From: Clostridia bacterium
GTDB taxonomy: Bacteria; Bacillota; Clostridia; Christensenellales; UBA1242
DNA length: 18,918 bases
Direction: 5' to 3'
Assembly: GCA_017443885.1 (NCBI GenBank)
Contig: JAFSXW010000040.1
Coordinates: forward strand, 1 to 18,918
The translations under genes were made by a program, and so were the position numbers. Under the pieces are notes generated by a model. It was not told the DNA's origin. It ran no database searches and saw nothing but the letters and a program-made list of their open reading frames with translations. How positions within the stretch are numbered: position 1 is the first letter of the stretch; each line of letters opens with the position of its first letter. Positions 1-7,128 of the stretch are shown here, one piece after another.

Positions 1-255
1 AGGTGCTTTTCTTTTTTTAAGCGTTCCAAATGAAGTTAATGGAGATCTTACACAAATAATGCTACATGTCAGCCAAGCCACTCCAATTAGCGATATAAAT
101 AAGAAAATGATTAAGCCACTTATGTCTGTTCTGTCTAGATATCGAAGTACTGAAACAAGCGCATATGTGCCAAAGCCAATTAAAATTATCGAAGCAATTA
201 TTCCAATAACGCAAGATATTTTTTCTAGTGTTCTTTTAGTTTTGCTATAAACCAT
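1..255 (-). CDS. Small multi-pass membrane protein, paralogue of its neighbour (3' end beyond window)
   Basis: The leftward frame is open from an ATG at 253-255 to the window edge, giving 85 residues. It begins MVYSKTKRTLEK, almost the same as the start of the next gene (MVYNKTKRGLEK). Two hydrophobic segments are visible (about residues 13-37 and 47-68), followed by a short basic stretch (KKRK). The order of N-terminal motif, helices and an RSPL/KSPV-like turn matches the gene at 262-819, so the two are tandem paralogues. An AAGG ribosome binding site lies about 9 bases upstream, inside the end of the preceding gene, and the intergenic gap is only 6 bases. It is therefore probably co-transcribed from the promoter at 850-879. 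Function unknown; whether it also ends in a SHOCT-like tail cannot be seen. Confidence 0.8.
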   Translation of the reverse strand, partial: MVYSKTKRTLEKISCVIGIIASIILIGFGTYALVSVLRYLDRTDISGLIIFLFISLIGVAWLTCSIICVRSPLTSFGTLKKRKAP

Positions 256-261
256 AACTTA

Positions 262-819
262 TTACCTTAAACCTTCAATTACTCTATTAATTGCTGTGTT
301 ATATTGCTCTTCTGAGATAACGCCTAGTTCTTTTAAATGTTTTAATTCGGCAACTTTTGTATCTAGAGAATTTGCTTGTGGTGCAGACTGCCCAACAATG
401 TTGCCACTTACAGTTTGGCTTGGATTTACTAAATCTTTAAGGCATAAAACTGCAATCATTAATCCAGCACTAACTAGGTGCCCACTTAAAAGCGAGAACA
501 CAAGCATTGCTATTCTTGTGCCTTTTCTGTTTAGCACTCTGCCATCAGCTAAAACTGGGCTCTTTATAACTTTTGCACTAAAAATTAAGCAACAAATGGA
601 AAAGGCAAGTGGAAGCAATATAGCAATTACATACGGAGCAAGCATTTCTGCTGAAGTAACAACAATTTCACCAACTTTCACAGGCCCACTAAAGTTAATA
701 ATTGCACTAATAAATATAATTTCATAAATAAATAGCCCCAATATTTCTAAACTTGAAGCTACAGTGCCCACAATTCCCGCAGCTTTTTCTAATCCTCTTT
801 TTGTTTTGTTATAAACCAT
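262..819 (-). CDS. Small membrane protein with SHOCT-like C-terminal tail
   Basis: This is a 185-residue protein. A charged N-terminus (MVYNKTKRGLEK) is followed by about three hydrophobic segments (roughly 16-43, 59-85 and 100-127). A polar linker then leads to a C-terminal helix pair, about 150-185, reading VAELKHLKELGVISEEQY. That pattern (leucine-rich helix, then L-G-x-I-[ST]-E-E-[QE]-[YF]) fits the SHOCT oligomerisation domain often found at the end of bacterial membrane or secreted proteins. The start is fixed by a strong AAAGGAGGA site 7-8 bases upstream. It is the first gene of a leftward pair with its paralogue and is divergent from an XRE regulator, whose likely operator lies in its promoter. 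It is probably repressed by that regulator. The biochemical role is not recognised; a membrane-stress or envelope role would be speculation. Confidence 0.85.
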   Translation of the reverse strand: MVYNKTKRGLEKAAGIVGTVASSLEILGLFIYEIIFISAIINFSGPVKVGEIVVTSAEMLAPYVIAILLPLAFSICCLIFSAKVIKSPVLADGRVLNRKGTRIAMLVFSLLSGHLVSAGLMIAVLCLKDLVNPSQTVSGNIVGQSAPQANSLDTKVAELKHLKELGVISEEQYNTAINRVIEGLR

Positions 820-849
820 TTTTATTCCTCCTTTGTTTATTTTCGGCTT

Positions 850-879
850 ATTATAACAAGTAGTTTTCTACTTTGTCAA
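850..879 (-). promoter_or_regulatory. Sigma-A promoter of the membrane-protein pair
   Basis: On the minus strand, TTGACA (874-879) and TATAAT (850-855) are separated by 18 bases. Both hexamers match the consensus perfectly. Almost the whole spacer is the palindrome described at 858-873. Transcription would start near 843 and give a short leader holding the AAAGGAGGA site. Confidence 0.85.
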
Positions 880-902
880 ATATTTTAAGTAGTTTTCTTC
901 TA
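858..902. promoter_or_regulatory. Tandem operator sites, probably for the adjacent XRE repressor
   Basis: A perfect inverted repeat AAGTAG-TTTT-CTACTT lies at 858-873, between the -35 and -10 boxes of the leftward promoter. A second copy at 887-902 keeps AAGTAGTTTTCT exactly but has a degraded right half (CTTCTA). The two copies are 29 bp apart centre to centre, nearly three helical turns, so dimers would sit on one face of the DNA. The second copy ends 10 bases before the regulator's ATG, which suggests autoregulation. The binding assignment is inferred from position and symmetry. Confidence 0.65.
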
Positions 903-912
903 AACTAATTAT

Positions 913-1119
913 ATGGAATGTAAAATCTCACAAAGAATATTTGAACTACGCAAAGAAAGTGGATTATCGCAAAAAGCGCTTGCAAAAGAAATTGGAGTTA
1001 CTCAAAAAGCAATAGATTTTTGGGAAAAAGGGATTAATGAACCTAAAGCAACTTATATTTTAAATCTTGCAGTGTTTTTTAAGTGTTCTCCTTCATATTT
1101 ATTAGGCTATGAGGACTAA
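913..1119 (+). CDS. XRE-family helix-turn-helix transcriptional regulator
   Basis: This 68-residue protein is essentially one HTH_3/Cro-CI domain. The helix-turn-helix is LSQKALAKEIGVTQKAIDFWEKG (about residues 18-40, helices LSQKALAKEI and TQKAIDFWEKG). A typical final helix-loop follows, IKNLAVFF-like, ending in PSYLLGYED. There is no separate effector or oligomerisation domain, so it is likely a dimeric DNA-binding repressor like short phage or clostridial XRE proteins. The ATG at 913 has no recognisable ribosome binding site in the preceding 20 bases, so the message may be leaderless or poorly translated. The gene faces the membrane-protein pair, and palindromic sites lie between them. 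A role as autoregulated repressor of that pair is the simplest reading. Confidence 0.85.
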   Translation: MECKISQRIFELRKESGLSQKALAKEIGVTQKAIDFWEKGINEPKATYILNLAVFFKCSPSYLLGYED

Positions 1120-1155
1120 AAACATTTTTTAACTAAAAAGTTTATAAAAATTATT

Positions 1156-1183
1156 TTGACTAAAACGAAAATAGTGCTAATAT
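1156..1183 (+). promoter_or_regulatory. Promoter of the glutathione peroxidase gene
   Basis: TTGACT (1156-1161), a 16-base spacer, and TAATAT (1178-1183) preceded by TG at 1175-1176, an extended -10. A GGAGAG site at 1191-1196 follows, six bases before the ATG at 1203. Confidence 0.65.
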
Positions 1184-1202
1184 ATTTTTTGGAGAGAATG
1201 TT

Positions 1203-1742
1203 ATGAACATTTATGACATTAAAGTTTTAAAACGCAATGATGAAGAAATTAGCCTAAAAGAATATAAAAATAAAGTGCTTTTAATTGTAAACACCGCAAC
1301 GGGTTGTGGATTTACCCCACAATATAAGGGGCTTGAAAATTTATACCAAAAATATCATGATAAAGGGCTTGAAATTTTAGATTTTCCTTGTGATCAGTTT
1401 GGGCATCAAGCACCAGGAACAAGTGACGAAATTCACGAGTTTTGCACTCTTAAATACAACACTTCTTTTGACCAATTTAAAAAAATTGAAGTTAATGGTG
1501 AAAATGAAACTGAACTATACAAGTATTTAAAAGAGCAACAAGGTTTTAATGGCTTTAAAGGATTGGTTGGCAAAATTTTAGCCCCTCTTGCAAAAAAGAG
1601 TGATCCAAATTATAAAACCAGCCCAAATATTAAATGGAACTTTACTAAATTTTTAGTAAACAGAAATGGAGAAGTTGTGGCTAGATTTGAGCCAACAATA
1701 ACACCAGAAAAAATTGAAAAAGAAATATTAAAATTGCTATAA
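1203..1742 (+). CDS. gpx: Glutathione peroxidase-family (thiol) peroxidase
   Basis: A 179-residue thioredoxin-fold peroxidase that reduces hydroperoxides in the cytoplasm. The peroxidatic Cys35 sits in NTATGCGFTPQY, where animal enzymes carry selenocysteine. The catalytic partners line up as Gln69 (FPCDQFGHQAPG) and Trp145-Asn146 (KWNFTKFLVN). Cys81 (EFCTLKY) matches the resolving cysteine of two-Cys, thioredoxin-dependent members, so thioredoxin rather than glutathione is the likelier reductant (inference from the family). The usual FPCNQF is FPCDQF here, a mild change. Length is normal. It has its own promoter and a strong terminator, so it is a single-gene unit that shares the terminator with the convergent gene. 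Confidence 0.93.
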   Translation: MNIYDIKVLKRNDEEISLKEYKNKVLLIVNTATGCGFTPQYKGLENLYQKYHDKGLEILDFPCDQFGHQAPGTSDEIHEFCTLKYNTSFDQFKKIEVNGENETELYKYLKEQQGFNGFKGLVGKILAPLAKKSDPNYKTSPNIKWNFTKFLVNRNGEVVARFEPTITPEKIEKEILKLL

Positions 1743-1805
1743 ATTTATTTACGCTAACGAGGATTTATACTAAAAAATTACAAAGTTTTTGTTTTAAATA
1801 ACAAC

Positions 1806-1838
1806 AAAAAAGAACCTTTAAATTTAAGGTTCTTTTTT
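1806..1838. terminator. Bidirectional intrinsic terminator
   Basis: The stem AGAACCTT (1811-1818) pairs with AAGGTTCT (1826-1833) around a 7-base loop. It is flanked by an A-run on the left (1806-1810) and T7 on the right, so it reads as a terminator on both strands. It serves the peroxidase gene and the convergent gene ending at 1850. Confidence 0.85.
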
Positions 1839-1849
1839 TGTGCATATTA

Positions 1850-3388
1850 TTATTTAGATAAATATAACTTAATATTGCAATTAGGGGCATTAACCCTAAT
1901 ATTTTTTGCACTATCCACCACTGTTTCTGGCTCAATGCTTAAACCAGATTTATTTAATTGTTCGCCTTCGTAAAGAAACGCAGTGCCACCTTTTGTGGCT
2001 GATAGATAAACATTAACATCGTCTAATTTAGTTTTATTTGCAGTGATGTTTATATTTCTGCAATTAGCTGTGCCATTAATTTCAACATCGCCCGATATCT
2101 TATTAAATGCAATATTTATATCTCTTTTTGCACTTATATTAACTTTACCTAAAAGGCCAGTTGCCACAACTGTTTTTCCGCTTGAAACGCTAATATCATT
2201 AGCCGAAGAATTATATAAAACCACATCTCCATTTGTTGTTGTAATAGAAACGCTTCCCACAGTGTTTTTTGCAACAATTTTTCCGTTAGTGCTTGAAATT
2301 GTTATATTTTTTGCAATTTTATTAGATTGAAGATCTCCAACATAAATGTTTCCCTTTGTGCTTGAAATTGTTGCAGAATTTACAATGCTTGAAATCACCA
2401 CATCTTTATTGCCACCAGTAATTTCACCTGAAATTATGCTTCCAATGGTTATTTTTCCTCTAGGAGAAGCAATATTTCCTTCTAAAATTGTTTCAATAGT
2501 AATAGAGCCACTTGCCGTTTTTATATTGTTATTTTCTCCAAGCAGTTCATCTAAAACAACCCTGCCCCTACCTGTTTCAATATTGGCAGATCCATAAATG
2601 ATTGGTTTTTTATCATCAACACCAGCAACCTCGCCAGTGCCAGTTTTTATGTTCACATCACCTTTAACTTTAGTAAAGTGAACTGAACCACCAGATGTTT
2701 TTGCAGTTAAATTCCCCTCTATATCTCCAACAAAATTAATTGACGCACCAGCAGTTGTGATATTATAATTTTCGGCAACAACATCTTTATTAAGTTCTAA
2801 ATTCTTGCGAGTGTATGCCGTTAATGTTTTACAGTTTAATTTAGTGTTTATATTTAAAATATTATTTGCGTTAAATGTTAAATTTACAAATTTTAAGGTT
2901 ATGTCATCTGCACTTTGAAGAGTTATAGGAGAGTTTTCTCCATTAACATATATGCTATGCCTTCCACTAAGTGCCCATGAAGACGGAACTGTTATTTTCA
3001 AAAAATGAGCATCGTTTCCACCAAATAAAAATTTAACAACTTCCTGCGTTTCAATCTCTATTCCAGAAACCGTTCTTGAAATTTTGCAATTAGGCACATT
3101 ATCTTTATCTGTTGTGTAGCCATGATAGTGCTGACTAAACTCAACTTTTGTTTTTCCATAAGGCTGAACATCAATCACAACTGGAATATCTCTGGTTTTA
3201 ACATAAATATCACCATCTATATATTCAGCATATTCTTCCGTTATATCGTTTTTACCAATAAATGCTGAAACATATTGAAGGCCCATTATTCTTGATCCTG
3301 GTGCAAGTATTAAAATTACACCTAAACCAACAACAAATAACAATGCAAGGCCAAACACAATTCCCGTTGTTATCCAAAACCTTTTCAT
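1850..3388 (-). CDS. Membrane-anchored DUF4097-like beta-solenoid protein
   Basis: 512 residues from the ATG at 3386-3388, chosen because GGGAGAG lies 8 bases upstream; a 25-residue extension to 3463 has no such site. A basic start (MKRFW) leads into one transmembrane helix (about 4-29), leaving the rest outside the membrane. The outside part is an array of short strands with repeated turns such as TASGSI, TSGGSV, ISSTKGNI, ISSTNGKI and ITTTNGDV. This is the pattern of the DUF4097/putative-adhesin family, whose repeats stack as a right-handed beta-solenoid. There are no enzyme motifs, LPXTG or lipobox. Related proteins often sit near envelope-stress or surface-sensing genes, but the role here is unknown. 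It follows alaS by 140 bases with no clear terminator between them, so read-through from alaS is possible. Confidence 0.75.
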   Translation of the reverse strand: MKRFWITTGIVFGLALLFVVGLGVILILAPGSRIMGLQYVSAFIGKNDITEEYAEYIDGDIYVKTRDIPVVIDVQPYGKTKVEFSQHYHGYTTDKDNVPNCKISRTVSGIEIETQEVVKFLFGGNDAHFLKITVPSSWALSGRHSIYVNGENSPITLQSADDITLKFVNLTFNANNILNINTKLNCKTLTAYTRKNLELNKDVVAENYNITTAGASINFVGDIEGNLTAKTSGGSVHFTKVKGDVNIKTGTGEVAGVDDKKPIIYGSANIETGRGRVVLDELLGENNNIKTASGSITIETILEGNIASPRGKITIGSIISGEITGGNKDVVISSIVNSATISSTKGNIYVGDLQSNKIAKNITISSTNGKIVAKNTVGSVSITTTNGDVVLYNSSANDISVSSGKTVVATGLLGKVNISAKRDINIAFNKISGDVEINGTANCRNINITANKTKLDDVNVYLSATKGGTAFLYEGEQLNKSGLSIEPETVVDSAKNIRVNAPNCNIKLYLSK

Positions 3389-3528
3389 AAAATCTCTCCC
3401 ACTTTTTTGTTTTTTTATCAATTTTTTATTAAAAATACTGCAATGAACTAACAAATTTTGCAATTTTTGTTAAGAATTTATCAATTTTTCTTTAACAAAG
3501 CCTAAAATATTGCATATTTAAATTCGTT

Positions 3529-5376
3529 TTATTCCAAAATAGCCTTAATTCTTCTAATTCCGCTTCCGCAACTCTCTTCTTTAATTATTTTAAAGTGGCC
3601 GAGTTTGTTTGTGTTTTCAACATGAGGGCCAGTGCAGATTTCTTTAGATGCATTGCCAATAGTATAAACTGACACAATATCTGGATATCTATCCAAAAAT
3701 TGATGCTCTGCTCCTGCGGCTGCAGCATCTTCCTTTTTCATTTCTTCACGAGTAACAGGAATTTCTTCTTTTATCCAGCCATTAACAATTTCTTCTAGTT
3801 TTTTAATTTCACTTTCTTCAAGTTTATGGTCGCAAGGAAAATCAAATCTTAGCCTTTCGCTTGTGATATTACTTCCCATTTGATGTGAAGAAGGCCCAAT
3901 AACTTTTTTAAGAGCAGAATTTAATAAGTGCGTTGCTGTGTGATACATAATCGTCATTTCATTATCATCAGCAAGCCCACTTTTAAACTCCCCTTTAGAT
4001 ACTGCTTTACTCTTTTCTTGGTGTTCTAAAAATGCCTTTTCAAAACCATCTTTATCAACAGTAAAGCCATTTTCTTTGGCAAGCTCTTCGGTTATTTCTA
4101 GTGGGAAACCAAAAGTGTCATACAATCTAAATGCAACTTTTCCAGCAATTTCTGATTCTTCTTTATAAGAAGCATCTTTGCTTTTCATAAATTCATTTTT
4201 TCTATGAATTCCATTAATTGTTTTCTCAAATTCTTTAAGCCCAGAATTTAGTGTTGCCTCGAATTTCTTTATTTCTTTATCTAATTCGCTAGTAATATAT
4301 TCTTCATTTTTAACTAGAAGTGGATATGCCTCGTTATAAACCTTTTCAATAAACACTTTTGCAACATCTAATATAACATCGCTTGAAATATTTAAAACCC
4401 TAACAAGCCTTATCGCTCTTCTGATGAGCCTTCTTAAAATATATCCTGCTCCTGTGTTTGAAGGAACAATCCCATCTTTATCGCCAATAAGCATAACGGC
4501 AGTTCGTGTGTGGTCGGCAATAATTCTCATTGCTCTAGTTGTTTTTTCGTCTTCACCATATTTTATATTAGAAGTGTTTTCTAAAACAGAGATAGCACCG
4601 CTAAACAAATCGGTTTGATAAACATCTGTGTAGCCATTAATAAACATTAAAAGCCTATCAAAACCAAAGCCAGTATCCACATTTTTGTTTTTAAGTGGAA
4701 TATATCCTTCTTTTGTTTTTTCATATTGCATATAAACATCGTTGCCAATTTCAACATATGCTCCGCAATCACAATCTGGCCCACAATTAGGCGAGCATTT
4801 TTCTTTTGTGCTTGGATAAAACCATTCGTTATCTGGCCCGCAAGGAGTGCCCGTTGTGCCTTCTAGTTCCCACCAGTTATTTTCTTTACCATTTGCTTTT
4901 TTACCCAAAAAATAGATATTTTCAGGCAAAATTCCACATTTTTGAAGCAAATTTGCAGTTTCTTCATCTCTTGGAGCATCTTCATTTCCTGCAAAAACGC
5001 TGGTGACAATTTTATTTTTATCAAAACCTAAAACATTAGTTAAAAAATCAAAACTCCATTTAGTTTTTTCTTCTTTAAAATAATCACCCAGGCTCCAATT
5101 TCCCATCATTTCAAAAAATGTGCAATGACTGCTATCGCCAACTTCATCAATATCCACAGTTCTAACGCATCCTTGAATATAAGTTAGCCTTGTTTTCCCG
5201 CTTGGATGTTTTTTACCTAAAAGATATGGCATAAGTGGTTGCATTCCTGCAACATTAAACATAACACCTGTTGTGCCATCTCCAATAAGCGACACCGCTC
5301 CAATATTTAAGTGTCCTCTTTCTTCATAAAATTTAATCCATGCATCTCTTAATTGTTTACTAGTAAGCTTATTCAT
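3529..5376 (-). CDS. alaS: Alanyl-tRNA synthetase, short form lacking the C-terminal C-Ala domain
   Basis: Class II synthetase that charges tRNA-Ala in the cytoplasm. Residues 1 to about 250 hold the catalytic core, with TFFEMMGNWSLGDYF as the characteristic AlaS motif and DTGFGFDRLLMF further on. The tRNA-recognition region (GAGYILRRLIRRAIR) follows. The editing domain is intact: HTATH (His479/His483) and CTGPH (Cys581/His585) supply its four metal ligands. The protein then ends at GSGIRRIKAILE, residue 615. Typical bacterial AlaS continues for another 250 or so residues through a coiled coil and the DHHA1/C-Ala domain. The stop is followed by ordinary AT-rich intergenic DNA, and I see no remnant of that domain. 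The GAAGGGAAA site (5378-5386) fixes the start. No T-box leader is visible. A second full-length alaS elsewhere cannot be excluded. Confidence 0.9.
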   Translation of the reverse strand: MNKLTSKQLRDAWIKFYEERGHLNIGAVSLIGDGTTGVMFNVAGMQPLMPYLLGKKHPSGKTRLTYIQGCVRTVDIDEVGDSSHCTFFEMMGNWSLGDYFKEEKTKWSFDFLTNVLGFDKNKIVTSVFAGNEDAPRDEETANLLQKCGILPENIYFLGKKANGKENNWWELEGTTGTPCGPDNEWFYPSTKEKCSPNCGPDCDCGAYVEIGNDVYMQYEKTKEGYIPLKNKNVDTGFGFDRLLMFINGYTDVYQTDLFSGAISVLENTSNIKYGEDEKTTRAMRIIADHTRTAVMLIGDKDGIVPSNTGAGYILRRLIRRAIRLVRVLNISSDVILDVAKVFIEKVYNEAYPLLVKNEEYITSELDKEIKKFEATLNSGLKEFEKTINGIHRKNEFMKSKDASYKEESEIAGKVAFRLYDTFGFPLEITEELAKENGFTVDKDGFEKAFLEHQEKSKAVSKGEFKSGLADDNEMTIMYHTATHLLNSALKKVIGPSSHQMGSNITSERLRFDFPCDHKLEESEIKKLEEIVNGWIKEEIPVTREEMKKEDAAAAGAEHQFLDRYPDIVSVYTIGNASKEICTGPHVENTNKLGHFKIIKEESCGSGIRRIKAILE

Positions 5377-5457
5377 ATTTCCCTTCGTTATTGTATTTTT
5401 TATTATTTTTTTATGTTTTTATTAACTTTTTGCAGTTTTTGCAAAAATTCCATACTA

Positions 5458-5487
5458 ATTTTAATTTATTTTAATTAAAACCTGCAA
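5458..5487 (-). promoter_or_regulatory. Weak candidate promoter of alaS
   Basis: On the minus strand, TTGCAG (5482-5487), an 18-base spacer, and TAAAAT (5458-5463). In such AT-rich DNA this could be chance. alaS might instead be read from the dnaB promoter, because no T-tailed terminator is visible between the two genes. Confidence 0.3.
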
Positions 5488-5511
5488 ATTTTAAATATTT
5501 ACTTTATAATT

Positions 5512-6987
5512 TTAAAAAATTTCTTCATCTGGTGGAATTTCTATTGCATTTATTGCACTTCCGCCAATATCTTCTGCCTTTGGCATGTGACCTTCAGTGT
5601 AGGCATCTATAATGCTTTTAGTGTTTGCATCTTTAGGCAAATTAACAAAGCTAACCCTAGAGCCCTTCCAACCAAGAAACACACTGCCTAGTGTTCCGTT
5701 TCTGTGTTTTGCGATAATAAGTTCGGCTTCATAATCTTGAGACGCTTTATTTTCGCTTGTTTGTTCAGCCTCGTTGTTATACATTTCTGGTTTATGAATA
5801 AATATAACCATATCGGCATCTTGCTCTATAGACCCAGATTCTCTTAAATCTGAAAGAACTGGTCTATGGCTTGTTCTTTGCTCAACCTGCCTAGATAATT
5901 GGCTTAAAACCAACACTGGCACATTTATTTCTTTAGCTAAAATTTTTAGCTTTCGGCTTATTTCACTAACTTCTGTTTGACGGTTATCGCTTTTAGCATC
6001 TCCACTCATAAGTTGCAAATAGTCTATCATAATTAAATCTAGACCACGCTCACGCTTTAATTTCCTACATTTAGAAAGAATTTTTGATGGCGTGTTTAAT
6101 GAACTATCATCAATATAAATTTGAGTTTCTAAAAGTTTCTTATTAGCCTTCCATATTTTAGTCCAATCGGTTTGGTCTAGTTCGCCTTTCATACCCTTGC
6201 CCATATCAACATTCGCAACGCTAAAAAGCATTCTTTGAGCAAGCTGATCTGCACTCATTTCTAGCGAAAAACATGCGCATTTAGCACCTGCTTCGAGCGC
6301 AGCATTTGTTACAATATTCATCGCTAAACTTGTTTTACCAACACCCGGACGAGCGGCAATCATAATTAAATCACTTTTTTGAAGCCCATTTGTTATTTCA
6401 TCTAGTTTAAAAAATCCTGTGGTTAAGCCCCTTAAAGAACCTTGATCTTTATGAATATCTTCAAGTTTTTCAATAACAGTTTGAAGGGCTCCGCTAATTT
6501 TTTCTAGCCCACTATTTTGCCCCTTTTCTGCAATATCATAAATGCTTTTTTCTGCAAGAGCTAAAACATCATCGCCTTCATCTTTTTGGTAAGCTCTTGA
6601 AATAACGCCACTGCATGCCTCAATCAGTTGCCTTAAAACGCTATCTCTTTTAAGAATTTTAACATAGTTTTCATAGCTTGCAGCACTTGGAACCACATTG
6701 GTTAAAGTGGTTAAATAAGCCACACCACCCACCGAACTAAGTTTTCCTGCTCGCTCTAATTCATCGGTTAGGGTGATAATATCAATGTTAATATTTTTAT
6801 TGTAAAGCGAAACCATTGCTTCATAAATAATTTTATGAGTTTCACTATAAAAATCTAATGGCGAAACCTGCGCCACAATATTTATTGTTGCTTCACTATC
6901 TATCATAATACAGCCTAAAACTGATTGCTCAACTTCAAGACTGTTTGGCATAATTTTTGCATCAACTGTTTGATTTTGCTTTGGCAT
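5512..6987 (-). CDS. dnaB: Replicative DNA helicase DnaB
   Basis: 491 residues from MPKQNQTV (ATG at 6985-6987). A longer frame back to 7053 is rejected because it would cover the -10/-35 boxes of the gene's own promoter; an AGAGG site lies upstream of the chosen ATG. The N-terminal domain (about 12-115, NSLEVEQSVLGCIMIDS) mediates hexamer and primase contacts. A linker leads to the RecA-like motor, with Walker A in ARPGVGKTS (about 212-220), SLEMS at 241-245, Walker B in LIMIDYLQLM (about 318-327), and DLRESGSIEQDAD towards the end. It unwinds the lagging-strand template at the replication fork. No intein interrupts the motor. It is upstream of alaS on the same strand. Confidence 0.97.
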   Translation of the reverse strand: MPKQNQTVDAKIMPNSLEVEQSVLGCIMIDSEATINIVAQVSPLDFYSETHKIIYEAMVSLYNKNINIDIITLTDELERAGKLSSVGGVAYLTTLTNVVPSAASYENYVKILKRDSVLRQLIEACSGVISRAYQKDEGDDVLALAEKSIYDIAEKGQNSGLEKISGALQTVIEKLEDIHKDQGSLRGLTTGFFKLDEITNGLQKSDLIMIAARPGVGKTSLAMNIVTNAALEAGAKCACFSLEMSADQLAQRMLFSVANVDMGKGMKGELDQTDWTKIWKANKKLLETQIYIDDSSLNTPSKILSKCRKLKRERGLDLIMIDYLQLMSGDAKSDNRQTEVSEISRKLKILAKEINVPVLVLSQLSRQVEQRTSHRPVLSDLRESGSIEQDADMVIFIHKPEMYNNEAEQTSENKASQDYEAELIIAKHRNGTLGSVFLGWKGSRVSFVNLPKDANTKSIIDAYTEGHMPKAEDIGGSAINAIEIPPDEEIF

Positions 6988-7009
6988 AGTGTATATTACC
7001 TCTAATTTA

Positions 7010-7037
7010 ATTATATACAATCTTAAAAAAGTGTCAA
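7010..7037 (-). promoter_or_regulatory. Sigma-A promoter of dnaB
   Basis: TTGACA (7032-7037) and TATAAT (7010-7015) on the minus strand, 16-base spacer, both perfect hexamers. The position proves that translation cannot begin at the more upstream in-frame ATG codons. Confidence 0.85.
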
Positions 7038-7074
7038 GATAAAATTTCATCAACCTTTAAAAACAATTAAATAC

Positions 7075-7103
7075 TTTACAATGCAATATTTTAGTGGTAT
7101 AAT
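7075..7103 (+). promoter_or_regulatory. Promoter of the 262-residue protein gene
   Basis: TTTACA (7075-7080), a 17-base spacer, and TATAAT (7098-7103). It lies 37 bases from the divergent dnaB -35 box. Transcription would start near 7110, so an in-frame ATG at 7081 is inside the promoter and cannot be the start codon. Confidence 0.8.
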
Positions 7104-7128
7104 AATATTAAACTATTGGAGGAAGCTT

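Noticed and set aside
3466..3499. Inverted repeat TTTGTTAA/TTAACAAA as an alaS terminator
   Set aside because: The stem is purely A/T-rich apart from one G-C pair, the loop is 18 bases, and no T-run follows on the minus strand.
5427..5447. Inverted repeat TTTTTGCA/TGCAAAAA between dnaB and alaS as a dnaB terminator
   Set aside because: It lacks a T-tail on the minus strand and has only two G-C pairs; in AT-rich DNA it may be chance.
5377..5511. T-box riboswitch before alaS
   Set aside because: The gap is short and contains neither the T-box core sequence nor an antiterminator/terminator pair.
7081..7128. Upstream ATG as the start of the 262-residue protein
   Set aside because: It lies inside the promoter spacer, and the GGAGGAA site points to the ATG at 7129.
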